A stretch of DNA of 64,000 nucleotides from Bacteroidia bacterium (GCA_030427985.1 JAUIBH010000002.1:17423-81422); one strand, 5' to 3'; shown: positions 20,242 to 30,907, counted from the first letter of the stretch. A program made the numbers and translations. Notes: generated by a model not told the origin, from the letters alone.

Positions 20242-20338
20242 AATTATTCGTCAATTCAAACTGCCTTTTCGTCAAACTGCACACCATCACTTTCATATTT
20301 TTATATCTTTGTGGCATAGCCTTTGTTATCAATACCTT

Positions 20339-20647
20339 ATGAAGCACTTTTACCTTGTCATTTTCTTTTTTGTCTGTGCCCTTGGTTTTTCGCAAGAAAG
20401 TACCTCTAGCTCAGATATTGACGGGTTTAAGTTGTATCCCAACCCCGTTACGCAAGGCAAGGTTTTTATTGAAACCACCGATAATGCCCCCAAACAAATT
20501 CTCATTTTTGATGTTTTGGGCACACAAGTCCTTAAAACCACCATTTTGGGCAAGGAACTCAACCTCTCCCGTTTGGACAAAGGCGTCTATATTCTTAGGG
20601 TTTTTGAAGCTAATAAAGTGGCCACTAGAAAGCTTATTGTCAAGTAG
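20339..20647 (+). CDS. Minimal T9SS type A sorting-domain protein (signal peptide plus CTD)
   Basis: Signal peptide to GFSQ; GFKLYPNPVTQGKVFIE…KGVYILRVFEANKVATRKLIVK; TATCTTTG at 20304 supports the internal Met start. Confidence 0.85.
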   Translation: MKHFYLVIFFFVCALGFSQESTSSSDIDGFKLYPNPVTQGKVFIETTDNAPKQILIFDVLGTQVLKTTILGKELNLSRLDKGVYILRVFEANKVATRKLIVK

Positions 20648-20792
20648 TTTGCCCTTTTTAGGCCTTTCTTCCACACCATAAACCACACTTTTCCCACTTT
20701 TACCTACATATTTTTCTATTTCACAACATTTTATAGTCCCTGAGCAAAGGTTAGTCTATTTTTACCATGCACATGATCCCAAATCAGCTTAC

Positions 20793-21116
20793 ATGAAGAA
20801 ATTCTACTTTGTTCTTATTATGGCTTTACCTCTTTTATCTTATGGTCAAGAGTTGGTCAGTGTAAATACTGAACCTGTACAAGAGCTAAAGGGTTTTAAA
20901 ATGTACCCTAATCCTGCTTATGGTGAGGAAATCTATATCACCACCGAAACCAATGGCAATAAACAAATCAAAATCTATGACGTTTTTGGGGAAGTGGTTC
21001 TAACGGATAGAATCTCAACCAATACCTTAGATATTTCTAGATTGGTCCCCGGGGTCTATGTGCTCCAAGTTACCGAACAAAAAAAGACCATGACCCGAAA
21101 ACTGGTCGTCAAATAA
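20793..21116 (+). CDS. Minimal T9SS type A sorting-domain protein (signal peptide plus CTD)
   Basis: Signal peptide to SYGQ; GFKMYPNPAYGEEIYI…PGVYVLQVTEQKKTMTRKLVVK. Confidence 0.85.
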   Translation: MKKFYFVLIMALPLLSYGQELVSVNTEPVQELKGFKMYPNPAYGEEIYITTETNGNKQIKIYDVFGEVVLTDRISTNTLDISRLVPGVYVLQVTEQKKTMTRKLVVK

Positions 21117-21133
21117 CAACCATGATGTTTTAA

Positions 21134-21162
21134 AAAGTCCTTCTGCAGAAGGACTTTTTTTT
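21134..21162 (+). terminator. Rho-independent terminator
   Basis: aaagtccttctgcagaaggacttttttt. Confidence 0.8.
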
Positions 21163-21180
21163 GGGTACTTTTATACCCCA

Positions 21181-22167
21181 ATGGACAGCATGGATATTCA
21201 ACGGATTTTTTCCATTTCAAATCCCAAGGAATTTGAGGAGGTAACATTACAAACCTTCCAATTCCAATACAAAAACAATCCCGTCTACAAAACCTATTGC
21301 GACCACTTGAAAAAATCACCTTCAAATGTGGCCAACACTACAGAAATTCCGTTTCTTCCCATCGAATTTTTTAAAACACAACTGATAACCTCCACCCATA
21401 AAAAGGCCGAAACCATTTTTGAAAGTAGTGGCACTACCCAAACATCGGTAAGTAAGCATTATGTTCCTTACCTCAAGATATATGAGCAAAGCTTTCTTGA
21501 AGGTTTTACCAAATTCTACGGCGCTGTTGAGGACTATTGTATCTTGGCCCTATTACCTTCTTATTTGGAACGTGAAGGTTCTTCATTGGTTTATATGGTA
21601 AATGAACTGGTTTCCCGATCCAATCATCCAGATAGCGGTTTTTATCTCTATAATTTGGAAGAGTTGCACCAAAAGCTCATCGCTTTGGAAAAAAGCCAAA
21701 CCAAAACACTATTGATCGGAGTTTCTTTTGCCCTACTGGATTTGGCTGAACTAGCTCCCATTTCGCTAAAAAATACCATCATCATGGAAACCGGAGGGAT
21801 GAAAGGCCGTCGTAAGGAACTGATTAGGGAAGAATTGCACCAAATTTTGAAAGAAAGCTTCAACTTACCCAAAATACATTCAGAGTATGGTATGACAGAG
21901 CTGCTCTCCCAAGCTTATTCCCAGGGAGATGGAATTTTTAAAACTCCACCGTGGATGAAAATCATTACGCGCGACACCGAAGACCCTCTCTCGCTTCAAT
22001 CCCATGGTAAAACTGGCGGAATCAATATCATTGACCTGGCCAACGTCTATTCTTGTTCCTTTATCGCTACCCAGGATTTAGGCAAAACCTTTTCTGACGG
22101 CTCATTTGAAATTATGGGCCGGTTTGACAATTCGGACATTAGAGGGTGTAATCTCATGGTATTTTAG
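21181..22167 (+). CDS. LuxE-like acyl-protein synthetase / acyltransferase
   Basis: IPFLPIEFFKTQLI, ESSGTTQTSVSKH, HSEYGMTELLSQAYS. Confidence 0.75.
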   Translation: MDSMDIQRIFSISNPKEFEEVTLQTFQFQYKNNPVYKTYCDHLKKSPSNVANTTEIPFLPIEFFKTQLITSTHKKAETIFESSGTTQTSVSKHYVPYLKIYEQSFLEGFTKFYGAVEDYCILALLPSYLEREGSSLVYMVNELVSRSNHPDSGFYLYNLEELHQKLIALEKSQTKTLLIGVSFALLDLAELAPISLKNTIIMETGGMKGRRKELIREELHQILKESFNLPKIHSEYGMTELLSQAYSQGDGIFKTPPWMKIITRDTEDPLSLQSHGKTGGINIIDLANVYSCSFIATQDLGKTFSDGSFEIMGRFDNSDIRGCNLMVF

Positions 22168-22283
22168 CCAAAAATCATCGGATTCTTTCCATTTGCACAA
22201 TTAAATGGCCCTGTTATCATAGGTAATCATAACAATAAGTAGACTTATCCGTATTTTCATTGGATAACCAAACAAACATAAAT

Positions 22284-22829
22284 ATGGATAGAAATGCATT
22301 TCTAAAACGAGGAGCTCTGTCGGCAGCGGCTTTGGCTTCGTTACCGGCATTTGCCCATTTTTCGCCAAAAAGTGAAAAAGATGGCAAAACGCTTAATCCT
22401 AAAATCGTTCGAGATGGAGAAGGTAGAAAAGTAAATGTCATTGGTGATCAGCAAACCTTCAAATTAACAAGTGAAGATACCAACGGCCTTTTTACACTAA
22501 TTGAGGAAGTCAATCCGCCTGGAACCATGATTCCGCCCCATGTACACACCAACGAGGATGAAATCTTTAAAGTATTGGAAGGAGAACTCGAGGTAACTGT
22601 CGGTGAGGAAACCACTATTTTAAAAGCGGGTGATCTGGCCTTTGCCCCCAGGAATGTGCCCCATACTTGGAAAGTGGTTGGTGATCAAGATTGCAAAACC
22701 ATTTTGAGCGTTTTCCCCGCAGGTCTGGAGAACATGTTCGCCGAATTGGGAGAACTCCCTCCGGGACCACCAGACTTTCCAAAAGTGGCCGAAATTTGTG
22801 GTCGATATGGAATTACTTTTATCTCATAA
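22284..22829 (+). CDS. Cupin domain protein with Tat-like/signal N-terminus
   Basis: IPPHVHTNEDEIFKVLEGELEV…GDLAFAPRNVPHTW. Confidence 0.85.
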   Translation: MDRNAFLKRGALSAAALASLPAFAHFSPKSEKDGKTLNPKIVRDGEGRKVNVIGDQQTFKLTSEDTNGLFTLIEEVNPPGTMIPPHVHTNEDEIFKVLEGELEVTVGEETTILKAGDLAFAPRNVPHTWKVVGDQDCKTILSVFPAGLENMFAELGELPPGPPDFPKVAEICGRYGITFIS

Positions 22830-22831
22830 AA

Positions 22832-22863
22832 AAAAAAGCCATCTTAAAAAGATGGCTTTTTTT
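22832..22863. terminator. Bidirectional terminator between convergent genes
   Basis: aaaaaagccatcttaaaaagatggctttttt. Confidence 0.85.
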
Positions 22864-24159
22864 CTATTCCACAACCAAAACAAAATAGTTTTTCTTGCCC
22901 CGCTGCAGCAAAACAAACTTGTTGTTGATTAAATCGTCTTCTGTGATCAAATAATCTTCTTTAACTTTTTCCTTGTTCACCGAAATGGAATTCTGCTTTA
23001 ATTCCCTACGGGCCTCACCATTAGATCCCAAGAAATTGGTCTTTGCCGCCAAAGCCCCAATCATATCCAATCCAGGAGTCAACTCGCTTTTAGAAATTTG
23101 GGCTTGTGGCACACCCTCAAACACATCCAAAAAGGTCTTTTCGTTCAATTGTTTTAAATCAGCAGAAGTCGATTTTCCAAAAAGAATTTCACTGGCCTTT
23201 ATAGCATTTTCCAAATCCTCCTTGGAATGTACCATAGTGGTAATTTCTTCGGCCAATTTCTTTTGAAGTGTTCGTAAATGTGGTGCTTCCTTGTGCTCAG
23301 CCACCAAACTTTCAATCTCTTCTTTTCCTAGAAAAGTAAATATCTTAATGTATTTTTCCGCATCCTCATCGGAAGTGTTCAACCAATACTGGTAAAATTT
23401 ATACGGTGAGGTACGTTCGGCATCCAACCATACGTTTCCGCCCTCGGTCTTGCCAAATTTTGTCCCATCGGCCTTGGTAATTAAAGGGCAGGTCAACGCA
23501 AACCCCTTTCCGCCCCCTATCCTACGGATAAGCTCGGTTCCTGTGGTGATGTTTCCCCATTGGTCACTACCTCCCATTTGCAAGGTACAATCATGGTTTT
23601 GGTAGAGGTACAGAAAGTCATAGCCCTGCACTAATTGATAGGTAAATTCAGTAAAGGACATGCCTTCCTTGGCGTCCGAAGACAATCTTTTCTTCACAGA
23701 ATCCTTGGCCATCATATAGTTTACCGTAATGTGTTTCCCCACATCACGAATGAATTCCAAGAACGAAAAATCCTTCATCCAGTCATAATTGTTCACCAGA
23801 ACCGCAGCATTATCAGCATCACTTTCAAAATCCAAAAAACGGCTCAACTGCCCTTTTATAGCCTCTTGGTTGTGCCGGAGGGTCTTTTCATCCAAAAGAT
23901 TCCGTTCGGCGGATTTCCCGGAGGGATCCCCAATCATTCCCGTTGCACCACCCACCAGAGCAAACGGTTTATGCCCTGCCAATTGAAAGTGTTTCAACAT
24001 CATTACACTCACCAAGTGTCCAATATGAAGGGAATCTGCGGTAGGATCAATGCCCACATAAGCGGCACGCATCCCTTCCATAAGGTGTTCCTCGGCCCCA
24101 GGCATTACATCATGGACCATTCCCCTCCATTGCAGTTCTTGAACAAAATTCTTCGTCAT
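22864..24159 (-). CDS. tyrS: Tyrosyl-tRNA synthetase
   Basis: [44 protein letters not shown]. Confidence 0.95.
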   Translation of the reverse strand: MTKNFVQELQWRGMVHDVMPGAEEHLMEGMRAAYVGIDPTADSLHIGHLVSVMMLKHFQLAGHKPFALVGGATGMIGDPSGKSAERNLLDEKTLRHNQEAIKGQLSRFLDFESDADNAAVLVNNYDWMKDFSFLEFIRDVGKHITVNYMMAKDSVKKRLSSDAKEGMSFTEFTYQLVQGYDFLYLYQNHDCTLQMGGSDQWGNITTGTELIRRIGGGKGFALTCPLITKADGTKFGKTEGGNVWLDAERTSPYKFYQYWLNTSDEDAEKYIKIFTFLGKEEIESLVAEHKEAPHLRTLQKKLAEEITTMVHSKEDLENAIKASEILFGKSTSADLKQLNEKTFLDVFEGVPQAQISKSELTPGLDMIGALAAKTNFLGSNGEARRELKQNSISVNKEKVKEDYLITEDDLINNKFVLLQRGKKNYFVLVVE

Positions 24160-24243
24160 GGTTGTCTTTTAGAATAGCTGCAAATATAAAATGAAGTTGG
24201 CACTTCGCTGAATAAATCCGATACAAATAGGTACTTTTATCGC

Positions 24244-25242
24244 ATGATATTGGTCACCGGAGGCACTGGATTGATTGGTTCGCACCTACTGTTCCATTTG
24301 GTTAAATATGGAGAAACAGTGAGGGCAACCTACAGAGATAGAGACACCCTTAATAAAGTTACCAAAGTTTTTGGGTACTATTCCGACAAGCCTTCAGATT
24401 TAATGGCCCGTATTGACTGGATTCAGGCCGATATCACCAACATTGGTGAACTCGAAGCTTCTTTTAAGAATGTAAACTACGTTTACCATTGTGCTGCCCT
24501 CATTTCCTTTGATCCCAAACGATACAAAGACTTAACCAAAATAAATGTAGAGGGAACGGCCAATGTGGCCAACCTCTGTTTGAAACATGGTATAAAAAAG
24601 TTATGCTATGTAAGTTCCATTGCGGCCATTGGCCCAAGTGTTAATGGAAATGTGGTAACGGAAGAAAATGAGTGGAGCGATACCCACGCATCGGTCTACG
24701 GAATTACAAAGCATGATGCGGAACTGGAAGTCTGGAGGGCCTCACAAGAGGGATTAAGCGTAGTGATTGTTAATCCAGGGGTAGTCATTGGTCCCGGGTT
24801 CTGGAAATCTGGAAGTGGTTCATTTTTTACCTATGCCGCAAAGGGCAAAAAATCCTTTATTCCCGGTGGCACTGGTTTTGTAACAGTAAATGACGTGGTT
24901 ACTGCCATGACAACCTTAATGGCATCCCATATTGCCCAAGAGCAGTTTATCATGGTCAGCCAGAATCTGACCTATGGAGAACTATTCCAAAAAATAGCTC
25001 CAAAATTGGGCGTTGCACCTCCCTCCAAAAAAATATCCTTCTGGATGCTGGAACTATTTTGGCGGTTGGATTGGTTACGAAGCAACTTACGTGGTAAAAG
25101 AAGAAGACTCACCAAAACAATGGCCAAGGGACTCTACAAACAAGAAGTCTACAGCAGCGAAAAATTGAGGAAGACCCTAGATTTTACCTTCGAGGATTTG
25201 GACGCTGCGATTGCTTTTTGCTGTGCCAAATTTAAGGAATAA
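24244..25242 (+). CDS. NAD-dependent epimerase/dehydratase family protein
   Basis: ILVTGGTGLIGSHL, YGITKHDAE. Confidence 0.9.
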   Translation: MILVTGGTGLIGSHLLFHLVKYGETVRATYRDRDTLNKVTKVFGYYSDKPSDLMARIDWIQADITNIGELEASFKNVNYVYHCAALISFDPKRYKDLTKINVEGTANVANLCLKHGIKKLCYVSSIAAIGPSVNGNVVTEENEWSDTHASVYGITKHDAELEVWRASQEGLSVVIVNPGVVIGPGFWKSGSGSFFTYAAKGKKSFIPGGTGFVTVNDVVTAMTTLMASHIAQEQFIMVSQNLTYGELFQKIAPKLGVAPPSKKISFWMLELFWRLDWLRSNLRGKRRRLTKTMAKGLYKQEVYSSEKLRKTLDFTFEDLDAAIAFCCAKFKE

Positions 25243-25660
25243 CCGAATCCTTTTCTTTTTTCAACGCTTGGATGGAATCCTTTCTATGCGTCTGTGCTTT
25301 CCGAATACTATCATTTCGTTTTTTGGTCATTGCTTCCAAAGCATTTGACCGCTTTTCAAGCAGACCTTCCACATCTTCGTACATGGATTGGTATTCCAGA
25401 GGAACAGAAGCATAGTACAAATCACTTTGGGCAAACTGGACACTATCTATATCATATTTTTCGTAAAGAAACTCCATAATGTCAATTCCAGTTTTGTTGA
25501 AATCACTTGAGAATGCCGATTTGGTGGAATTCAAAAGGGCCAAATCATAGAGGATATGGGTCATTTTTTCTTTGGGAATGAGGTTTTCGGGTTCTTCCAC
25601 CACTTTTTCTCCACAAGAAAGAAACAACACTCCAAAAAAGAAAAGAACAATCTTTTTCAT
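25232..25660 (-). CDS. DUF4296 domain lipoprotein
   Basis: Lipobox LFLSC; LIPKEKMTHILYDLALLNS. Confidence 0.75.
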   Translation of the reverse strand: MKKIVLFFFGVLFLSCGEKVVEEPENLIPKEKMTHILYDLALLNSTKSAFSSDFNKTGIDIMEFLYEKYDIDSVQFAQSDLYYASVPLEYQSMYEDVEGLLEKRSNALEAMTKKRNDSIRKAQTHRKDSIQALKKEKDSVIP

Positions 25661-25663
25661 AGT

Positions 25664-26998
25664 TCACCGATTGAATGTAAGTCGTTTTGCATTCTTCTTT
25701 TCTGAAAAATTTCCATGGTCATACGCCAAATGTCCGTTGACAAAGGTTCTTACTACTTTAGAATCAAAAGTAACACCTTCAAAAGGAGACCACCCACATT
25801 TATAGAAAATATTGGCTTTTTTAACCTCTTCTTTGGAGTTTCTATTCACTTGGACCAAATCGGCATAATAGCCTTCCTTAATATAGCCCCTGCGGTCAAT
25901 ATCAAACAGTTTTGCGGGATTGTGGCACATTTTCTCCACCATCTTTTCCAAACTGATCAAACCTTCTTTCTCTTTTTGGAGCATGGCCAACAAAGCATGT
26001 TGTACCAAGGGTCCTCCAGAAGGTGCTTTGGTATAAGGATTTTTCTTTTCGTCCAAGGTATGTGGTGCATGATCGGTGGCCACCACATCAATGCGGTCAT
26101 CCAAAAGGGCATTCCACAATTTTTCCCGATCTGTTTTGGTCTTAACTGCGGGATTCCATTTGATCAAAGTGCCTTTTTCGGCATAATCTTCATTTGAAAA
26201 CCACAAATGGTGGATACACACCTCAGCGGTAATTTTCTTTTCTTCCAACGGAATATTATTGGTGAACAAATCCGTCTCAATTCCTGTGGAAACGTGGAAC
26301 ACGTGCAATCTTGCTCCTGTTCTTTTGGCCAAGGCTATGGCTTTGGAGGAAGACAGATAACAGGCCTGTTCACTCCGAATTATGGGATGAAGTTCAATCG
26401 GAATGTCATCCCCATACATGTCTTGGTATTTGGCCATATTGGCACGGATGGTGCCTTCGTCCTCGCAATGGGCCGAAATCACCATTTCGGTATTGCTGAA
26501 AATCTTTTCCAAGACAGCCTCATCATCCACCAACATATTTCCCGTTGAAGAACCCAAGAACAGTTTTACCCCGGAACATGCATTTTTGTCCAACCGCTTC
26601 ATTTCTTCCAAATTATCGTTGGTGCCCCCAAAAAGAAAGGAATAATTGGCTGAAGCATCTCTCGCGGCAATGGCAAATTTCTCTTCCAACTTTTCAATAG
26701 TAGTGGTCTGCGGAACGGTGTTGGGCTGTTCCATAAAAGTGGTGATTCCACCAGCTATGGCCGCCTTACTTTCTGTGGCAATGGTGCCTTTATGCGTGAG
26801 GCCAGGTTCTCTAAAATGCACTTGGTCATCAATAATTCCGGGAAGCAATAGGTCTCCTTCTAAATCAATGACATGGGCATTCGCATCAGAAATGTCAGTG
26901 TCTATTCGGACAATAAAATCCCCATCCAACAGCATATCGGTTTCAAATATGCTGTTCTCATTGACCACTTTGGCATTTTTTAACAGTGTTCTCGACAT
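25664..26998 (-). CDS. pyrC: Dihydroorotase
   Basis: LLPGIIDDQVHFREPGLTHKGTI, VVATDHAPHTLDEK. Confidence 0.9.
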   Translation of the reverse strand: MSRTLLKNAKVVNENSIFETDMLLDGDFIVRIDTDISDANAHVIDLEGDLLLPGIIDDQVHFREPGLTHKGTIATESKAAIAGGITTFMEQPNTVPQTTTIEKLEEKFAIAARDASANYSFLFGGTNDNLEEMKRLDKNACSGVKLFLGSSTGNMLVDDEAVLEKIFSNTEMVISAHCEDEGTIRANMAKYQDMYGDDIPIELHPIIRSEQACYLSSSKAIALAKRTGARLHVFHVSTGIETDLFTNNIPLEEKKITAEVCIHHLWFSNEDYAEKGTLIKWNPAVKTKTDREKLWNALLDDRIDVVATDHAPHTLDEKKNPYTKAPSGGPLVQHALLAMLQKEKEGLISLEKMVEKMCHNPAKLFDIDRRGYIKEGYYADLVQVNRNSKEEVKKANIFYKCGWSPFEGVTFDSKVVRTFVNGHLAYDHGNFSEKKNAKRLTFNR

Positions 26999-27000
26999 TT

Positions 27001-27729
27001 CTAAAAACTCTTTTTGAAAAATATACTTCTAAACTTCATGGCAATGACCCCAAAAATGGCTTCTCGGATGATGGCGGAGTTCATTTTTGATTTCCCATTG
27101 ACCCGATCTGTAAAAATGATGGATACTTCCTCTATCTTGAATTTTTTGAGATAGGCCCTGTACTTCATTTCAATCTGAAAGGCGTATCCAATAAATCGGA
27201 CGTTGTCCAGATTGATGGTCTCCAAAACCTTTCGCTTATAGCAAATAAATCCTGCCGTTGGGTCGTGCACCTTCATTCCAGTAATGAATTTTACGTAAAA
27301 GGATGCTCCGTAGGACAACAAAATTCGAAATAAAGGCCAGTTGACCACATTCACCCCTTTTTTGTATCGGGAACCTATGGCCACATCGGCACCATTAAGG
27401 CAGGCCCGGTGCAATCGGGATAGGTCTGCGGGACGGTGCGAAAAATCGGCATCCATTTCAAAGATGTACTCGTATCCCTTTTCCAAGGCCCATTTAAATC
27501 CATGGATATAGGCCGTTCCCAAACCAGATTTTTCTTTCCGAACCTCAAGGAACAACCTGTCGGGAAATTCCTGTTGTAAAGACCGGACTGCATCAGCAGT
27601 ACCATCTGGTGAATTGTCATCCACCACCAGAACATGAAAGTCTTTCTTGAGATCAAAAACCGTCTTTGTTATGGCTTCAATGTTTTCAATTTCATTGAAA
27701 GTGGGAATAATGACCAAGCCGTCTGCCAT
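27001..27729 (-). CDS. Polyprenol monophosphomannose synthase-like GT2
   Basis: VIIPTFNEIENI, VVDDNSPDGTAD, EMDADFSHRP. Confidence 0.9.
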   Translation of the reverse strand: MADGLVIIPTFNEIENIEAITKTVFDLKKDFHVLVVDDNSPDGTADAVRSLQQEFPDRLFLEVRKEKSGLGTAYIHGFKWALEKGYEYIFEMDADFSHRPADLSRLHRACLNGADVAIGSRYKKGVNVVNWPLFRILLSYGASFYVKFITGMKVHDPTAGFICYKRKVLETINLDNVRFIGYAFQIEMKYRAYLKKFKIEEVSIIFTDRVNGKSKMNSAIIREAIFGVIAMKFRSIFFKKSF

Positions 27730-27817
27730 TCGTACTGGATTAGAAGGCAAAAATACGGTTTTCTATTTAGCTCCAATATGTTCCTTGGCACACGCACACC
27801 CTGTTGGGCAATATTTG

Positions 27818-27825
27818 TAACTTTG
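27818..27825 (+). promoter_or_regulatory. Bacteroidetes -7 box TAnnTTTG
   Basis: taactttg 20 nt upstream of the Met chosen for the next CDS. Confidence 0.5.
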
Positions 27826-27845
27826 CGCCATCTAAAACCCATTTG

Positions 27846-29504
27846 ATGACCCAAAAGTTTCCCAAGCTTTTTCTTTTTCTTCTTGCGTTCATCTTTATCC
27901 TGAACCTTGTTCAAAGTTATTTTACGGAGCTTATTTATGATGAGGCCTACTACTGGTATTACGCCCAAAATATGGCTTGGGGTTATTTTGACCATCCTCC
28001 CATGGTGGCTTTTTTGATCAAAATCAGTAGTTTTTTGTTTGATGGGGAACTTGGAGTGCGTTTTATGAGCTCTGTACTCTCCGCGGGCACCTATCTTATT
28101 CTTTGGTCACTTGTAGATAACCCCAAGAAAAAGGACTATGTCATTCATTTCTTTCTATTGGTATTTTCCTTTACGTTGATGAACGCCTATGGCTTTTTAA
28201 CCTTGCCCGACACCGCATTGCTCTTCTTCACGGCACTGTTTCTGTGGTTGTACAAACGCTTTTTGAAGGGGCCTTCACTGGGCATCACCATTTTTCTAGG
28301 ATTGACGATGGCCGCCCTAATGTACAGTAAGTACCATGCTGTCTTAGTGATTCTCTTTGTTTTTCTATCCAATAGAAAGCTCATTACCAACAAAAAAGCA
28401 TGGCTTGCGGTGATTTTGGCACTGATTTGTTACACACCACACTTTGTGTGGCTCTATCAAAACGATTTTCTTTCGATTACCTTCCATTTGTACGAACGGC
28501 CAAACCAAGCCTATAAGTTTGATGAGTTTACCCTGGGCTTTTTCTTTAACAATATTGTGATTATTGGCCTTTTGTTTTACTGGGTTTATAGTGCCTTTTT
28601 CAAATTTAAAACGACCGATACCTTTTCAAAAGCCTTACGTTATTTGGTTTATGGAATATTGATTTTCTTTTTTATCTCCAGTTTTAACCGAAGGGTGCAG
28701 GCACAATGGACCATCGCTATTTCCATTCCCTTGGCCATTATTGCTTTCAACTATATTTTGGAACATGCCAAAAGCAGAAAATGGGTGTACCGTATAGGTT
28801 TGGTGAGCTTGGTATTGCTTTTATATGCCCGGGCTTGGTTGGTTTACGAACCTTTGTTTCCCATGATCTACGAAACCCACGGCAATAAGGAGTGGGTAGC
28901 TGACCTCACCCAAAAAGCAGGTGGAGTTCCCATTGTTTTTGAAAATTCGTACCGGCGTGCTTCCATGTATCAGTTTTATTCAGGCGTTCCAGCCATATCC
29001 CTGAACAATTACATGTACCGAAAAAATCAATACTCCATTGATAATTCTGAAGAACGGGTACGAGGCAAAAAAGTCCTGTATGTTCCAGTAGCTGCAAATA
29101 GTGGCGATATTAATTACATGCATTTGGACAGTACGGTCTTTTATGGAAATTTTATAGCCGATTTTCAATCGTACCGAAAGTTAAAATGCATTGTAGAAAA
29201 ATCTAAGTCAGGGATTGAACATTCGTTGAAAGTATATAATCCGTATGAGTTTAACATTCCCTTGGAAAACCTGAAATACACCATATCATATTCCAATGAA
29301 CATAAACAAGTAAAGGACATGCAATCCCTGAAGGTAAAAACCGTTTATCCAGAAAACCGCTTTTTAAAAGCCAAGGATACGGTTTTTTATACCTTTGAAC
29401 TACCGTTGCCAAAAATGGAAAATCCGGGGTATTTTAGAATTGGAATTTCGGAAAATGGATTATTGCCCGGGCTCAATGGAAAACCAATCAAAATAACAGA
29501 ATGA
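27846..29504 (+). CDS. Glycosyltransferase family 39 (ArnT-like) membrane protein
   Basis: YDEAYYWYYAQNMAWGYFDHPPMVAFLI; many TM segments. Confidence 0.88.
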   Translation: MTQKFPKLFLFLLAFIFILNLVQSYFTELIYDEAYYWYYAQNMAWGYFDHPPMVAFLIKISSFLFDGELGVRFMSSVLSAGTYLILWSLVDNPKKKDYVIHFFLLVFSFTLMNAYGFLTLPDTALLFFTALFLWLYKRFLKGPSLGITIFLGLTMAALMYSKYHAVLVILFVFLSNRKLITNKKAWLAVILALICYTPHFVWLYQNDFLSITFHLYERPNQAYKFDEFTLGFFFNNIVIIGLLFYWVYSAFFKFKTTDTFSKALRYLVYGILIFFFISSFNRRVQAQWTIAISIPLAIIAFNYILEHAKSRKWVYRIGLVSLVLLLYARAWLVYEPLFPMIYETHGNKEWVADLTQKAGGVPIVFENSYRRASMYQFYSGVPAISLNNYMYRKNQYSIDNSEERVRGKKVLYVPVAANSGDINYMHLDSTVFYGNFIADFQSYRKLKCIVEKSKSGIEHSLKVYNPYEFNIPLENLKYTISYSNEHKQVKDMQSLKVKTVYPENRFLKAKDTVFYTFELPLPKMENPGYFRIGISENGLLPGLNGKPIKITE

Positions 29505-30157
29505 ACCCAATAGAAAAAGCTGTTTATTCACTGGACTGGATGACCCTGGTCCTGTTTATAAGCCTCATAATCTTTGCGTTGGGAAAATACCTGTACCACA
29601 ATAAATTCCTCAATTTCATCATACTTCCGTTCAACAATAAATATGTGCTGCTGCACAATAAAAAGGGACAACTGTTCAATTGGTTCCACATCCTTCTTAC
29701 CATTTTCCAAGTCATAAATCTTGCTTTTTTTATTTTCTTGTCATTAAAAACTTTTGATGCCTTGCCAAGCGAAAACTACCAAAACGTTTTTTTTACAATC
29801 TTGGCTTTTTTGGCACTCTTTCAGGTTGCAAAATTGATCTTGCAATTTATCAAAGGATTTGTTTTTAACACCCAAGGACTGATATCGGAACTGATCTTCT
29901 CCAAAATCTCCTATCTCAACCATAGCAGTATTATTTTATGTATCAGTAATGTTGTTTTGGTGTACATTTTCAAGGATTCAAAAATCATAATATACACCAC
30001 AATAATCTTAATTTTATTGGTTAATGGCATAGGGGTGATAAAGCTGTTGAAGAACTATCAAAAAGCTATGTTTCCGTATTTTGTGTATTTTATTTTGTAC
30101 CTTTGCACACTCGAAATTGCGCCCTTGGTGATAATTGGAAGCTATCTAAAAGATTGA
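29501..30157 (+). CDS. DUF4271 membrane protein
   Basis: Multi-TM ORF immediately upstream of the hemD-like gene. Confidence 0.7.
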   Translation: MNPIEKAVYSLDWMTLVLFISLIIFALGKYLYHNKFLNFIILPFNNKYVLLHNKKGQLFNWFHILLTIFQVINLAFFIFLSLKTFDALPSENYQNVFFTILAFLALFQVAKLILQFIKGFVFNTQGLISELIFSKISYLNHSSIILCISNVVLVYIFKDSKIIIYTTIILILLVNGIGVIKLLKNYQKAMFPYFVYFILYLCTLEIAPLVIIGSYLKD

Positions 30158-30163
30158 AAATTT

Positions 30164-30907
30164 ATGAAAGTAAAAACAATTTTGGTTTCCCAACCAGAAC
30201 CTAAAGTCGAAAATTCCCCCTATTCAAGATTGATCGAGAAAGAAAAGGTTAAAGTGGATTTTAGACCTTTTATCCATGTTGAGGGGGTTGAGGCCAAGAG
30301 TGTGAGGCAGCAAAAAATCGACTTGAACAATTTTACGGCGATTATCTTGACCAGCAGGAATTCTGTGGATCATTTTTTTAGGATTGCCGAGGAAATGCGC
30401 TTTAAGGTCCCGGACACCATGAAATACTTTTGCCAGTCCGAGGCCGTTGCCTACTACTTGCAAAAATATGTAGTGTACAGAAAACGTAAGATCTATGTGG
30501 GAAAACGAACTTTTAACGAGTTGATCCCCTTGATCAAAAAGTACAAGGACGAAAAATTCCTTTTACCCTCATCTGATGCCTTGAAGGCCACCGTGCCCCA
30601 AGCTTTGGATGAAATCAACGTTGACTGGAAACGCGGTGTATTTTACAAGACGGTCATCAGTGACCTATCGGACCTTAGAAACGTGTATTACGACATATTG
30701 GTTTTCTTTAGTCCTTCTGGAATTGAATCGCTATTGAAGAATTTCCCGGATTTTGAACAGAAAGATACTAGGATTGCCGTTTTTGGCAACAGTACCGTAA
30801 AAGCAGCTACGGAAGCCGGACTTCGCATAGACATTCAGGCGCCAACACCGGAAACACCATCCATGACAATGGCCCTACAGAAGTACATTACCAGTGTGAA
30901 CAAGTAA
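30164..30907 (+). CDS. hemD: Uroporphyrinogen-III synthase
   Basis: AIILTSRNSVDHFF, FFSPSGIESLLKNFP, AVFGNSTVKAATEAGL. Confidence 0.85.
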   Translation: MKVKTILVSQPEPKVENSPYSRLIEKEKVKVDFRPFIHVEGVEAKSVRQQKIDLNNFTAIILTSRNSVDHFFRIAEEMRFKVPDTMKYFCQSEAVAYYLQKYVVYRKRKIYVGKRTFNELIPLIKKYKDEKFLLPSSDALKATVPQALDEINVDWKRGVFYKTVISDLSDLRNVYYDILVFFSPSGIESLLKNFPDFEQKDTRIAVFGNSTVKAATEAGLRIDIQAPTPETPSMTMALQKYITSVNK

